The notes below the pieces were generated by a model, which saw only the letters and a list, made by a program, of their open reading frames with translations, ran no database searches and had not been told where the DNA came from. The translations under genes and the position numbers were made by a program. A stretch of DNA of 60,000 bases from Nematostella vectensis (Eukaryota; Cnidaria; Anthozoa; Actiniaria; Edwardsiidae), in assembly GCF_932526225.1 (NCBI RefSeq), contig NC_064045.1, forward strand, positions 11,322,442 to 11,382,441. The letters run 5' to 3'. Positions 1-10,907 of the stretch are shown one piece after another (the stretch's first letter is position 1; every line of letters begins with the position of its first letter).

Positions 1-36
1 TTGCGCTGTAATCCTAGCCTCCTACGCGTCGCTCTC

Positions 37-556
37 AGGGACCGCGCTTTCCTGGGCCCAAGAGTGCCTGCTTCACAGAGCGGCAAAACGAATTAGCCAA
101 TCAGCGTTCACTTTCCAAATCCTGAAAAGCACTTTGTACAAAAAAAGAGACTGCAATTTCCTTTCCGTAAACAATGGGATCCTCTTCCGTTGAACATTTG
201 ATCAGTTCGACTAGATCTCGAGAGCTTTTCCCAAAAACATTTACTTTACCAGCAGACACTGTCGTTAAACTGCTACAAATGAAGCATTTATAGTCTGCCT
301 CGGCAATTTCTTTAGAGTTTCTGTTATTTATATTTATTTCTGGGACATTATATTTCAACATTTGCAAAGGAAAAAATGAAACACTTTAAAAGGTTTTGTT
401 TTGGCGAAAACACAGGGTAAGGCATTCTAACATGGGTTTTGATTGGTTGTTCGCAAACAATCGCTTGATCGTGATTGGCCATGTAGAGAGAATGGCTTAT
501 TCATTTTGCCGCTCTGTGGAGCAGGCGCTCGTGGGGCTTAAGGAACCGCGGTTCCT
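37..556. mobile_element. Inverted-repeat DNA transposon of about 520 bp with a small ORF
   Basis: The ends are imperfect inverted repeats of about 60 bases sharing CACAGAGCGGCAAAA (37-100 against 495-556). Between them, on the minus strand at 367-101, is an 88-codon open frame with a CFIC (C-x2-C) motif and a protein-like composition, stopping inside the element. It looks like a non-autonomous element that keeps the first exon of a zinc-binding transposon-related protein. No target duplication was found. Confidence 0.6.
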
Positions 557-605
557 AAGACAGTAGCTGGCTACTGTAATCCCTGATAAGGATTTTTTTT
601 ACCCA

Positions 606-634
606 AGCCAGCCCCGCCCCGCCCCGCCCCGCCC
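606..634. repeat. (GCCCC)n microsatellite
   Basis: A short run of the GCCCC pentamer in the region downstream of the last visible TSP1-gene exon. Confidence 0.8.
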
Positions 635-830
635 AACCCCACAACCCTAGCCTCCAATAAACGGCCCGTCCAGCTTCCAATGAGTGCCCCCCCTCCCTAT
701 GGTGTGAAATAAGGGGAAAGCGCACCCCCCTGATGAAACAAAAATAAATAAACAAACAAACAGAGAGACAGACAAACAAATAAGCGCTCAGATACGCATT
801 TAGGGTATCTTACTACCACACGTGACCTAC

Positions 831-887
831 CAGCCTCGTGGTCCCCGTCTTCTTGGTCGGGTTCAGTTGTATTTGTTGGCGTCTTAG
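831..887 (-). CDS. TSP1 gene exon 7: short acidic linker
   Basis: 19 codons, phase 1-1, reading [20 protein letters not shown] across its joins. Acceptor TGTGTCAG|CT after a T-rich tract, donor GGCTG|GTAGGT. It fits a spacer between extracellular modules; the next exon is outside the window or hidden in the left 830 bases, where I see no convincing coding sequence for it. Confidence 0.65.
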
Positions 888-3800
888 CTGACACACAAAA
901 AAAGGATAAATCAGCTAGTATTTTGCAGTTTATACACGATATATTACTTTGCCCTTTTTTTACACTGGGAACAAGCTCAACAAAGCTAAAGGCCCTGGGG
1001 GCGAAAGTTATTGCAATGAAGCTTGACCATATTTCACGGCGATCCCGTGATGCTTCAGTGGAATCTTACGAATGACATGCATATAACGCTTCTCAGATAA
1101 GTGTCAGAGACTATAGCTTTGTTCGTCTGACCAATATGAATGATTAATGTGCTTTGGCACATACCATTGCACGCATGCGCATTACAAGTCTCGGACTGCA
1201 TGCCAATGCCGTCGCAAGTTTTCCCGCCATTCACCGGTGAAGGGTTCGTGCATGTTCGTTCCCGGTAACGCTCTCCACCGCCACAGGACTTTGAGCACAC
1301 ACTCCACGGACCGTACTCGCTCCAGCCCCCGTCAACTGTAGGTGAGAGCGCATGCGCGTATAACAGGAATATGAGATATGTGGACAAAACTTGTCATGCT
1401 ATTATCCTGAAGCTAAAGAGAGCTTAAGCAACGACGACCGTTTTCCTCGAAAAGGCGACGTAAAATCGAAGGGTTTAAAGCCGCATTGTCACCAATTTAC
1501 TTCCGGTCGATTGCGTTACAATATCCGATGATTTTTAACGGTAACTGCGGAAAATATTTCAACATTTTAAAAGCAGTGTGTCTTTTGGGAGTTTCTTCGA
1601 GGATTTGACTGACAATTTAGAGCGGATGGCCCGTTTTATAGCGCGGATTTTAATAGATTCGTTTGTCTTTTGACGGTTTAGGTTTCCGACGGACAGTGCT
1701 TTGCGGTCCCACCTCCAACGCCTCGTAGCTGTGCTGATTTTATAATAACAAGAGTGTGTTGAACAGATAGCCCTCAGGCACGTCCCCAGGAGGGGTAAGG
1801 TAGGGGGGCATTGTATGGGGAAGTTTGGTATTTGACGATTTCGAAAACAAACAAACACTTTTAAGCTGCCAAGAGGGGTGGGGGGGGTGGAAGGGAAGGG
1901 GGATGCACCCCCCCTCCTAGGTACGCGCCTGGCCCCTTGATCTGAAATGTACAAGCGATCTTTTAGAATTAAAAAATGTTTTACCTGCAGTAAGCGGAAA
2001 TAAAGTCATACCTGGACACGAAGGTAAAACACAAAGAGCCTCTTCATAGGCACTCCCGTTACACGCCTTTCCTCCCGGTCCGGGCCGGGGGCTGGTGCAA
2101 GTGCGGGTGCGATTCTTCATCGATTTTATACCGCACTGGTTTGGACATTTGGACCATTCGCTCCACGCAGACCAGCCACCGTCAACTACACACAATAGGT
2201 GCGAGAAAACAAGAAGGTTTATTCATTTGGAAACTCTATACGTTTTATTCAACAACACCAATTTTGCCTTTAACAAATAATAATAATAGAATAAAAGAAA
2301 TTAAAATTATTCGCAATAGAAATGTTGCTAAATCAAACCAGGACCAGAAGCAATTTTGAAAATTGATATATCTTATAATTATGAATTTCATTATCCATAG
2401 ATTATTGCTTATTCATGTATTGTTTCGCTTACTAAATAGTTCACAACAGTGAATATATTATTATTTTCATTTATATGGAGGTTATTTTCGAAATAAATTG
2501 CAGTGGTTATTCCCATAAGTTGACTGCTATCGAGCTTTCGACCGAGGTAACATTAACCAAGAGAGCACTAGACAAGATAGGGATTCTTTGGTATTACCCG
2601 CGCGTCATGTCGATTCCACTCTTTTATCCCTCTTGTCTTTATCTTATCCTCTCTTGATTAAACACACTTCACCGTACAATCGCAAAGGCATACAGCGAGC
2701 CCCCTCCCCGAAACACGTTAAAATGGCATATTTGGTCGTTTGAATATGTTCTGATGCCGAAAATATCCATTCAAAATAGAAGTTGCTGGGAAAAAATTAT
2801 CTCTTCCTTTTCCCCAGGAGGGAACATTCCTTTTTTAAAATCTCTTAAACGGGCTGCGGAACAGATCCGTTTTGTGCCCTTGCAAGTACACATTTTAACT
2901 AAGTAAATGTCACTCACCGGGGCAATCTCCAAGCGTACAGTAGAATTGCATTTCCGCATTTCCTGAACATTCCAGGCCTCCATTGCTTGGTGGGGGATTG
3001 GTGCACGTTCGTTTTCGAGTTTTGAACCCAGCCCCACACGTCTTCGAACATGGGTCCCAGTCTCCCCATTCGGTCCATCGGCCATCTTTAAATTAAACAC
3101 GTTTTGTTAACAGAAGTTGCACGAATTTCAACTTTTAAGAGATTAAAAAACCTGCTTCCAATCCGACTGGCTATAAAAAGATCGAGATCATAAAACTGGC
3201 TAAAACTGGCTGCGTCACGCTGGGCACTTCTGCGCATAACCGTGACCAAGGTCAAAACGACTTCGTTCTAAAAACCGGAAAAACTTGTCATTAACATACC
3301 GCTAATAGAGAGCCTAAGCAACGACGACAGCAAATAAAAGAATAATAATAGTAAAATGTAAACAACACAAATGTGGAATACATCCCGTTTACTTCGAAAC
3401 TGTGACGTGAAAACTCAGAGTTTAACATAGTGAGTCGAGGACTGGAACGAGACTATCATTGCTCACAAAGGCAGAGGCTTTTAAGAGTCTAGTTTATTTT
3501 ACTGAAACTAGTTTAGAATGTGATCGCTAACCTTGAAAGCATTTTTTCGAATTTTGGAGTTGGAGATAAAATGCTTAACGGTTCGTGGAGATACTGCAAG
3601 GCATAAAAAAAATCCCTTTTTGTTTTTCGGGGGTGGTCAGATTTTTATCAGAAAACGTGCTCAAGCTTTCATAGTAGACACACAGCAGACCACGTACACA
3701 CATTACACATGCCTCAGCAAAAGCCACGTACATACATGAGCGTGTTTATACGCTGTCTTCGTGTTGAATACTTATGTGTTCGTAGTGAAAACCCAGCCTA

Positions 3801-6800
3801 TCAGCGAAGGTCACCATCGAATTGACATCCTGACTTCGTCTATTGAATTATACTCATGCGCTTGTTAAAACCCAGCTTATCAGGGCCGTAGCAGGGGGTG
3901 GGACATTGAGCACTTACCCTTCAATATGTTAAAAAAAATATAAGAAAATGGCCAGTAGGGGCGTGGCCCCTGCTTGTGAAAACCCAGCTAACCAACTGCG
4001 TCTGCATGCAGCCAGCACTGTTTGGTATTTGTGACATGCGATCGTGGGAACCCAGCTTATCAGTGAGGGCCTATAGTGCTTCTTGTGGCATGCTCATGGG
4101 TTGTCGTGAAAACCAAGCTTATCTGTGGAAGCTACGTACATATATGACTGTTTCTAGTGCTGGATTCTTCTTGTGACATGCTCATGCGTTGTCGTGAAAA
4201 CTCAGCTTATCAGTAATTTTAAAGTGCTGGATTCTTCTTGTGGCATACTCATGCGTTGTCGTGAAAACCCAGCTTGTCAGCGGGCTAGGTACATATATGA
4301 ATGCTTCTATAGCGCTGAATTCTTCGTGTGGCATACTCATGCGTTGTTGTGAAAACTCAGCTTATCAGTAATTTTAAAGTGCTGGATTCTTCTTGTGGCA
4401 TACTCATGCGTTGTCGTGAAATCCCAGTTTATCAGTGGAGGCTACGTACATAGATGACTGTTTCTATAGCGCTGTATTCTTCGTGTGGCATTCATGCGTT
4501 TGTCGTAAAATCTCAGCCTTTCTCACCTACAGGACAAGCGACCGTAGTCATGCAGCTGCCGCTTTCGACGTCATCCCCAAGACACTGCTGGCCGCCGTTG
4601 CTAGGCGCCGGGTTATTGCAGGCTCGACGTCGTGTTTTTTGTCCACTTCCACACGTAACTGAGCAGGCTGACCACGCACCCCATACCGACCAATTTCCAT
4701 CTGATCGTAACATAAACGTTATGGTCCTCAACCTCCTTATTCCGACCACCGTCTGTCTGGTAGTAACATAAACGTTTTTCTTTCGACTCTCCTAAACCGA
4801 CCGATGTCTTTGTGATCGTAATTATCACGTTATTATTTCCACCCTACTAAATCCGACCACTTTTTATCTGATTGTTCTATTTTTACAGACGTCTTGCATC
4901 TTTTTCCAATGGCTTTAAAATATTTTTGTTTTATAAGGACTAGAAATGCGGTAATTTGGCAAATAGAGAGACAAATAGAGAGACAAATATCATAGAATTT
5001 AAGCACAAACCTACCAAGCCTTTTATTCCTCCTCAAATTTCCCTAGGCCCCGAATCATCTGAAAGGCGACCCATTGGGGTTGGGTTGTACTTACCTATAG
5101 GCGGAGGCCTCGTTGAAGGTGGTTCCGTTGGCTGCACAGTTGTAGGCGCATCCGTTACCACAGGGGGAGGTACTGTGGTAGGCGCATCCGTTACCACAGG
5201 GGGAGGTACTGTGGTAGGCTTATCCGTTACCACAGGGGGAGGTACTGTGGTAGGCGCATCCGTTACCACAGGGGGAGGTACTGTGGTAGGCGCTTCCGTT
5301 ACCACAGGGGGAGGTGGCGGGGCTTGAGTTGTCGTCACCTCCACAACAGAAGGCGGATTGGTGGGTGGATCAGAGTCTGCTACGGGTGCCTGAGTGGGTT
5401 CTGGGGGCGGCGCGGGGGGCTGTGTGGTCGCTGCCTCGGTTAAAACAGGGGGTGCAGTGGTGGCTGCGGCCGAAGTCTCGACGAGTGAGCCAGTTGTCAC
5501 TTCAGTGGGGGCTACATAGGAAGATGATACACTTTACATACCGTACAATTTCATGAAATTTAGTATTTTGCGCTCCGGACTTGCTCCGCTAAACAAGCGT
5601 GCGCGCGTCATTATTTTCGTAAATTCATCCACACATCCATCACATATATCATGCTTTTCTAATTGTGTGGTTGCTTTTCTAGAAACTTAAGAAAATGATG
5701 ATAGGTTGAAAATAATGCTTTTAAGCGTTTTAAAAAAATGCATTTCTGCAGGAATTTTTTATTTACCCTGCAGATATTAACCCTGGCCATATTGATGGCT
5801 ACATGAAGTACTAACTAAAAGTTCATGCACCTATTGTTCTAATTGACACATATGTTAAATAATTTCAAGGTTTCTACGATGGGGTTCGACATGTTTTCCG
5901 GCCGCATTTGTTCCCCAATACTGCCCCTTGCCGTCTGTCCCAAATTACGATTAACCGGTCAGGCCATGAAAACTCCGCTAGTACTTTCCATATCATCCTT
6001 TCAATTGGAAATATAATAATGGTGGCCTTACCTAAGAACCCTTAATGTGATCTTTGTAATTCTTTCGTATTAAACGACAGTATCAGCTCTCGACATCTTG
6101 ACTGACATTTCACATTAAGTGGAATTAAGAGTATTAACTGTCCTTCAAACAACACACAGTCGTTAAATCTATAAACAGATGCGCTGGTAATAAACAAAAG
6201 TATATAACAAAAGTACAAAAAGTATAAAACAATAAAGTATATAACAATATTTATTGGGTAGGCAAGGCGCGAAATCATGCGTAAGCTCGCACACTCGAAA
6301 CAATATAGATAATGGGAGCAGGGCAATAAAACATAACAACTATTCGATTACTAAGCCCGAAATAATGTCATTTACACATAATGACACTTTCTAGATAACC
6401 GATTTAATCGCATTCTAACCGCAAGGAATTCTTGATCGCGGCTTAAAAATTATTATCGCGGTAAAAGTAGGAGACAATTAGTTAAGATAACGATTCAATC
6501 AAAAAGGCTAATTTTCGGTTCAGACTTGTTTATTTTGTACGCGGTGATCACCGGTCAAGAGATCTTAAAGACTTGTGTCATTATCATCTATTGGGTTTTG
6601 TATAAATCTAGAGATACGTTTACAGGAAACGGAAATGGGTTATGCGGTCTACGCTCCAAAAATCAGCTATGCTACCGGTTACTATGAATTCTATTTCATG
6701 TCAAGCTTTAAAGCAGGCAATGCTATCACTGTTTATGTATTTTACTGAGAAGCTACCGCGGTTGCTAAACACATTTCTTAGAATGATGTACTATTTCTAT

Positions 6801-7499
6801 CTTCATTCGTGGTTGCGTATCTAAATTGATGGTGCCCTAGCTAAATATAGTTTCTGATTTTAAACTGATAATATCTACCGTATTCTCTTTAAAAGTCTGT
6901 TACGCATAGAGCAGTAAGAAATTATATAATAACATAAAGCATCGTTGCAATTAATTGAAAATTGTTAAACGCAAGATATCACAAACTGGTGTTTAACGAC
7001 TGTTGTTTTAAGTGTTTACTAGTGAGATTCGGTTGTTTCTTGGGTGTTTTCATAGTGATTATTTGGTGTGAAACAGGGTATTTAATTAACAGATGAGATG
7101 CAGGCAAGAAACCTCATTGGCACGCGAAGATACAACGGTCACGCCAAATCCATCCGACAGTCGTTCATTTACCTCAGCCAGAATAATAATTGGATAATGA
7201 TTATGTTACGACCAAAAACGTAATTTACTTGAAAATTAAGGGAATACACAAACCCGCACAAACATTCGACATGTGAGATCTCACTATTGGTTTTTAATGT
7301 TGACAAAATGACTTGAGTTTTAGAATATCTGTGTTGTTTTGGTGCGGTTTAAAACGAGCTCGTTGTATTCTAGCTACAATTCTGATAAGTTGTACTTATG
7401 TGGGACATAGCAAGGTGACTTACCTGCTTCTGCGGAGTATATAACGAGAGAAACCACGAACATTGCTATGCAGACACTACCAAGTCGAGAGACCTCCAT
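831..7499 (-). CDS. Secreted mucin-like / thrombospondin type 1 repeat protein, 6 exons visible, 3' partial
   Basis: Six exons join in one frame: 7499-7424, 5511-5095, 4700-4527, 3085-2918, 2185-2012, 1335-1165 and 887-831 (the first is the signal exon, so seven segments in all, with the last a linker). Order of product: signal peptide, Thr/Pro-rich stalk with 12-residue repeats, four TSP1 domains with six cysteines and W-x-x-W motifs, then an acidic Thr-containing linker. Every intron is phase 1, as expected for modules spread by exon shuffling. TSP1 proteins of this type are extracellular and bind matrix or glycans; tryptophans in W-x-x-W are often C-mannosylated. No membrane segment is seen, but the gene continues left of position 831 so membrane anchoring cannot be excluded. 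Exon joins are read from splice consensus and phase; there is no transcript evidence. The specific orthologue is not recognised. Confidence 0.85.
1165..1335 (-). CDS. TSP1 gene exon 6: TSP1 domain 4
   Basis: 57 codons, phase 1-1, beginning [20 protein letters not shown], with six cysteines. Acceptor CTACAG|TT, donor CAATG|GTATGT. Confidence 0.9.
1775..1931. mobile_element. Short hAT-like MITE
   Basis: It starts CAGGCACGTCCCCAGGAGGG and its right end, read on the other strand, starts CAGGCGCGTACCTAGGAGGG: an inverted repeat of about 20 bases. CAG...CTG ends and a length of 157 bp fit a hAT-type miniature element. It sits in the intron between TSP1 exons 5 and 6. No clean 8-bp target duplication. 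Confidence 0.6.
2012..2185 (-). CDS. TSP1 gene exon 5: TSP1 domain 3
   Basis: 58 codons, phase 1-1, beginning [19 protein letters not shown], with six cysteines. The CSxTCG core is changed to CPNQCG, so the fucosylated Ser/Thr of the canonical motif is missing in this copy. Acceptor TGTAG|TT, donor TCCAG|GTATGA. Confidence 0.9.
2537..2625. mobile_element. End fragment related to the 20.6-21.6 kb element
   Basis: The segment around GGTATTACCCGCGCG and CATGTCGATTCC matches the terminal repeats of the element at about 20595-21568. Only one end is recognisable, so this is a fragment in the intron between TSP1 exons 4 and 5. Confidence 0.5.
2918..3085 (-). CDS. TSP1 gene exon 4: TSP1 domain 2
   Basis: 56 codons, phase 1-1, beginning [20 protein letters not shown], with six cysteines. 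Acceptor TTTAAAG|AT, donor CCCCG|GTGAGTG. The longest open frame over this stretch is a different, unrelated frame; the correct frame is fixed by the splice phases and the TSP1 pattern. Confidence 0.9.
3780..4522. repeat. Minisatellite abutting the TSP1 domain 1 donor
   Basis: Alternating units of about 70 and 85 bp sharing CATGCGTTGTCGTGAAAA and CAGCTTATCAG; a pair makes a higher-order unit of about 155 bp. The copy nearest the exon starts three to four bases inside the intron after the donor at 4526. Distal copies are more diverged. It contains the MITE at 3881-3972. Confidence 0.85.
3881..3972. mobile_element. Short hAT-like MITE inside the minisatellite
   Basis: CAGGGCCGTAGCAGGGG at the left and GGGGCGTGGCCCCTG at the right form imperfect inverted ends of the widespread CAGGGGCGTAGC type. 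It interrupts the array and is 92 bp long. Confidence 0.45.
4527..4700 (-). CDS. TSP1 gene exon 3: TSP1 domain 1
   Basis: 58 codons, phase 1-1. It begins [20 protein letters not shown] and has all six TSP1 cysteines and the W-x-x-W pairs followed by CSVTCG. Acceptor GATCAG|AT, donor TGTAG|GTGAG. A minisatellite starts right after the donor. Confidence 0.9.
5095..5511 (-). CDS. TSP1 gene exon 2: Thr/Pro-rich mucin-like stalk
   Basis: 139 codons, phase 1 at both ends, acceptor TATGTAG|CC and donor ATAG|GTAAGT. The product is almost entirely Thr, Pro, Val and Ala, with a run of 12-residue repeats of the form [12 protein letters not shown], so it is likely O-glycosylated and extended. There are no cysteines. 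The repeats come from a 36-bp tandem DNA repeat (about 5138-5320), so length may vary between individuals. Confidence 0.85.
5138..5320 (-). repeat. Coding 36-bp tandem repeat
   Basis: About five near-identical 36-bp copies, each adding exactly 12 codons, lie inside the mucin-like exon. Because the unit is a multiple of three, copy-number change keeps the frame. Confidence 0.85.
5512..7423 (-). other. Intron 1 of the TSP1 gene
   Basis: AT-rich, no open frame of note, no repeat that I recognise. Bounded by GTAAG at 7423 and TATGTAG at 5512. Confidence 0.7.
7424..7499 (-). CDS. TSP1 gene exon 1: start codon and signal peptide
   Basis: The start Met at 7499 opens a 25-codon segment, [20 protein letters not shown] and then YSAEA, with the n-region, hydrophobic core and small residues of a signal peptide. 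The donor is CAG|GTAAG at 7423, phase 1. An in-frame Met further upstream at 7610 is disfavoured because it would place about 37 polar residues before the signal sequence. Confidence 0.8.
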
Positions 7500-7531
7500 G
7501 CCGCTGCTATAATGACTCTCTAGTTGGTAAT

Positions 7532-7541
7532 CCTTATATGG
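7532..7541. promoter_or_regulatory. CArG box / TATA-like element upstream of the TSP1 gene start
   Basis: CCTTATATGG fits CC(A/T)6GG perfectly (SRF/MADS-type site) and, on the minus strand, also reads as a TATA-like CATATAAGG. It lies 33-42 bases before the start codon. As a TATA box it would give a very short 5' UTR, so either use is tentative. Confidence 0.35.
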
Positions 7542-8616
7542 CTGTGTTAAACCGAGAGCAAAGCCTAGAGGCTTGTGTGTAAACTTTGTGAAGGTTTCGA
7601 GACAACTCAATGCCGGTGTTTGTCGAATTGACGGCGCAGATTTCGCGTCTGTTATCTGCCAGGCTGTCTCGTAGTCTCAGACGGGAGTCTCTCCTGCCCC
7701 ACTTGCCCCTGGGTTAATGTGAGGGAGCCGTCAGTCTTGCGTGGCACAAGTGACTCAACCGGTTTATTTCTTTCAAGCGGTCAGAAGTATCGACTAAATC
7801 TTCCACGCTATCCGGCTAAAATTCTGCCACCAAAACAGAAACACTCTGCCTTTGAAACACCCACACCTTTCGTATTATCATCTGCATTAAGTTAATGAAA
7901 CTATTAGGAACACAAATAATCTAGGCATTGTTTATATTTCTGTGAATATTTAATGATAAATGATACATCCTGTAATACCCACGCAAATTTACACTTAAAA
8001 TAGCGACAAAAATATTAGCAAAGCAGGGTACAAACGATGTATGATAGGGTGTGGAAGTTTCTTTTCCGGAACACTCACATAAAAATATGTACTTAAATTT
8101 TGATTATGTTTAATTAGGTAATTGTCGGTAAAAACGTCTGAAGCGCAGCAGTTGTTTTTCTCTGCCGCCTTAGCTCACGCCATCCAGAGCTTATCTCAAA
8201 TTAGCTCCACAAATAGCAAACTCTATATAAGGAGTTAAGAGTGGACTGTCTGTGGACCTCTGTGGGACTCCTAGCTGGAGGTCACAACGCCTCATCTCAT
8301 AAAAATACATTGTTTAGGATTAACTGACAAACCATGGCTAGCCCAGCCCATCCCCGATAGTCAACGCATACCCGCATACGCAGGCCCAATTTTTATCAAA
8401 TTTGTTTAATACTTAAGTATGCCGACCCCGACACTCTCACAACCTCTTAATAGAATGGACGAATTTATTTCTTTTCGATCGACATGGTGTCGAATATTTG
8501 GCGACACGAAATAATTTTGTTGATGTCGCAAAATTAAGATTATCAGTGGTAATTGTATGAAAAAAACGTGTAGAAACAACAACAACATCAAACATGAAAA
8601 TCCGGTAGTAAGCCCC
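7542..8616. other. Intergenic, upstream of the TSP1 gene
   Basis: Presumed promoter region of the minus-strand TSP1 gene. A CTCTATATAAGG stretch near 8220 resembles a TATA box on the plus strand but no gene follows it. Otherwise nothing recognisable. Confidence 0.5.
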
Positions 8617-8802
8617 GTGCAAACTGCGTCAGCATTGCTGGTGAGACGCTGGTTAGACGTCGGCCCAACAATGCTTGCGCAGTTTGAACACCGTGTTGGG
8701 AGGTTTTGATTGAGTTCAAACTTTTGGCCAGCACTTCGCCAGCATTTCCTTTTTCTCGTGCTCATCCGAGCATATCATGCTTCGCTGGCGCAGTTTGCAC
8801 AC
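8617..8802. mobile_element. MITE with GTGCAAACTGCG inverted ends
   Basis: GTGCAAACTGCGTCAGC at the left is mirrored by GCTGGCGCAGTTTGCAC at the right. The element at 51641-51905 has similar ends, so this is a small repeated family. Confidence 0.6.
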
Positions 8803-9391
8803 CAAGCAATGGTGGGCCCACTTGCATCGTTTCGTTTCCATAGCGCGTCGCGTCCAAATTATACTGCCATTTCAAAGAAAAAAAAACCTTACCGCACCTA
8901 TAAAGAAAACATAGCAAATTTTTGTCGCGAAACCGATAAATGACTGAAATGTATCATGAAGAACACAATAATCTCACTTGTTACTTTCTAATTATCAAAT
9001 TAAATTTATCGTCTTGTCACTTGTAGTCGTAAACATGGCGACCACTACAACATCAGGGGACAAAATAAACCCAAATTTAACAGGAATCTAGCGGAATCGT
9101 GGGTTGCCTTTTGAAAGCACAAGTTAATTAAATGGTGGGGTTTTGGGTTGCCTTTGGTCTCGTCATCCTTTAACCTTTAAATACAATAATTGCCACTAGC
9201 GAGCTAATCCGGCAATGAGGGGCAGCGTACCAACTACCCATGCACATACTACGGTTGATAATAAATAAATAATAAATAAAACAAAAGAAACAATAAATGA
9301 ATGAATAAATAAATAAATAAACGTAACAATTCGATAAGATGATGAGATAACAATACACATGTACATGGGTAGTATGGCGACTAAATCATTG
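8803..9391. other. Intergenic, low-complexity AT
   Basis: Contains an (AAT)/(AAAT)-rich stretch near 9255-9325. No gene seen. Confidence 0.6.
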
Positions 9392-9541
9392 CCGGGCCAG
9401 CTCGCCAGTGACGGCTATCTTAAATTCATCGACAGAGCTGAGGTCTAGCATTTGTTGGGGCAGAGAGTTCCAAACGGGGATAGTTCTTGAAAAGAAGGAG
9501 TATTTGAATTGGTTTATACTGGGAGGCGGGAGTGTAAGTCA
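9392..9541 (-). pseudogene. LINE reverse transcriptase C-terminal fragment
   Basis: On the minus strand this reads INQFKYSFFSRTIPVWNSLP and continues to a stop at 9392. The F-S-R-T-I-x-x-W-N-S-L-P pattern is the hallmark C-terminus of CR1/L2-type LINE ORF2 proteins. The upstream part is lost or frameshifted. Dead fragment, intergenic. Confidence 0.75.
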
Positions 9542-10442
9542 TGCATCAAACGCCAGTCACGCGTGATCTTATTACATGCTGGCCATGTGTTGGGGCAGTT
9601 TGCACAGGGCTAAAAAGCAACACATTGGCTAAGCGCTTGTCTATTATCTGTAGTTTCTTAAAGCTATTCAAACTTCGAGTTCAGGAAATGTCCATCAACA
9701 AGCTCATTAAACTCTCAGACTAAACACACGCGTTACTTACAGTAATAATATCAATAATATTCTGAGGTTATGGCCTTGATCTTCTTCTTGTAACGTTGCG
9801 TGATTATCCTCTGTAGTAGTTAAGGCCTGGCAAAACATTAGCGCGCGCTAAATTCTGTAGCGCGACAAAGAAATGTTTCTCGGATAGTTGAGCCCCCACC
9901 CCCCCCCCCCCCCCCTTTACCCAGCCAGGCCCCCTTACTGAACAATCGAGCAGGCAAAATGTGAAGTTACAATGGTATATGGAATGAGCATAAGTGTGAG
10001 TAACATATAATTAGGTAAGAATATATTATTTTTATATGGCGAACGTAGTTAGAGGAGTTAACAGGGCAACAGTCCCGTCCTCAATCGAACATGAAAATCG
10101 GAGTTTTCACGTCCTGGTTTGGTGGAAAACGGCTGAAATGTATCATACAGAACGCATTTTCACGCTCTTTTATTGGATTCTAAATCAAGTTACATTGTTA
10201 TCTTCCATCTTCGTCCACTTTGCCGTCGTAATTGCTTAAAGAAGGCCAATAACGCCGCCATTTTGTGCTCCCGCTAATGGCACACAAAGCATCCATTTCC
10301 ATCGGCTAATTCAAGCAAGTAACCAATATATTTTATATCAAATATCGTCAAAAACATATCAGACTTTATTTGTAGATTGTTATTTTGAAGTTTCCTTGCG
10401 AATAAGCCGCTGAATTTTCAATGATAAACAATAACAAAGAGT
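9542..10442. other. Intergenic
   Basis: A run of about 18 C residues lies at 9897-9914. Small open frames of 60-67 codons show no family resemblance. No gene supported. Confidence 0.5.
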
Positions 10443-10907
10443 GGGCCCGGGGTGGGGACTCTCGAAAAGTAGACGGGGGTGCTCGACCTGTCTTTTTGGT
10501 GTACTGCTATCTCTTAGGGGTTGTTATTTAGCATTTTTTCCGATTCTGCTATCTTTTAGGGGTTTTTACGCCGGGGGAGGAGGATTTTTCCGATTCTGCT
10601 ATCTTTAAGGGTGTCTCACACTCAATGGTGGCCCAATCGCTCGAAACGTATTTTACAATAAACCACAAGTCAACTGATCGGTTAATACTTTCGACTTTAC
10701 TGTCGGTAACATAACAATACAGGATCCGTCAGCCAATTAAAACGAGCATTGTTTTTTAATGCTATCTCTAAGGGTTTAAAATTCCTTCGACCACACCCAA
10801 TGTGCTATCTCTTAGGGGTAAGAATTATTGTTGACCACGCCCTTAGGGTTAAAATTGACTTTGCTGTCGAGCACCCCCGTCTGTTTTTCTAGAAGTCCCC
10901 CCCGGGA
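10443..10907. mobile_element. MITE with internal CTATCTCTTAGGGG repeats
   Basis: Inverted ends of about 45 bases share AGACGGGGGTGCTCGAC (10443-10488 against 10866-10907). The interior repeats CTATCTCTTAGGGGT several times. A truncated relative is at 57531-57860. Confidence 0.7.

Noticed and set aside
2771-3100. 109-codon minus-strand frame over TSP1 domain 2
   Set aside because: Wrong frame: splice phases and the TSP1 cysteine pattern fix another frame for 3085-2918.
8220-8232. TATA-like CTCTATATAAGG on the plus strand
   Set aside because: No plus-strand gene follows within several kilobases.
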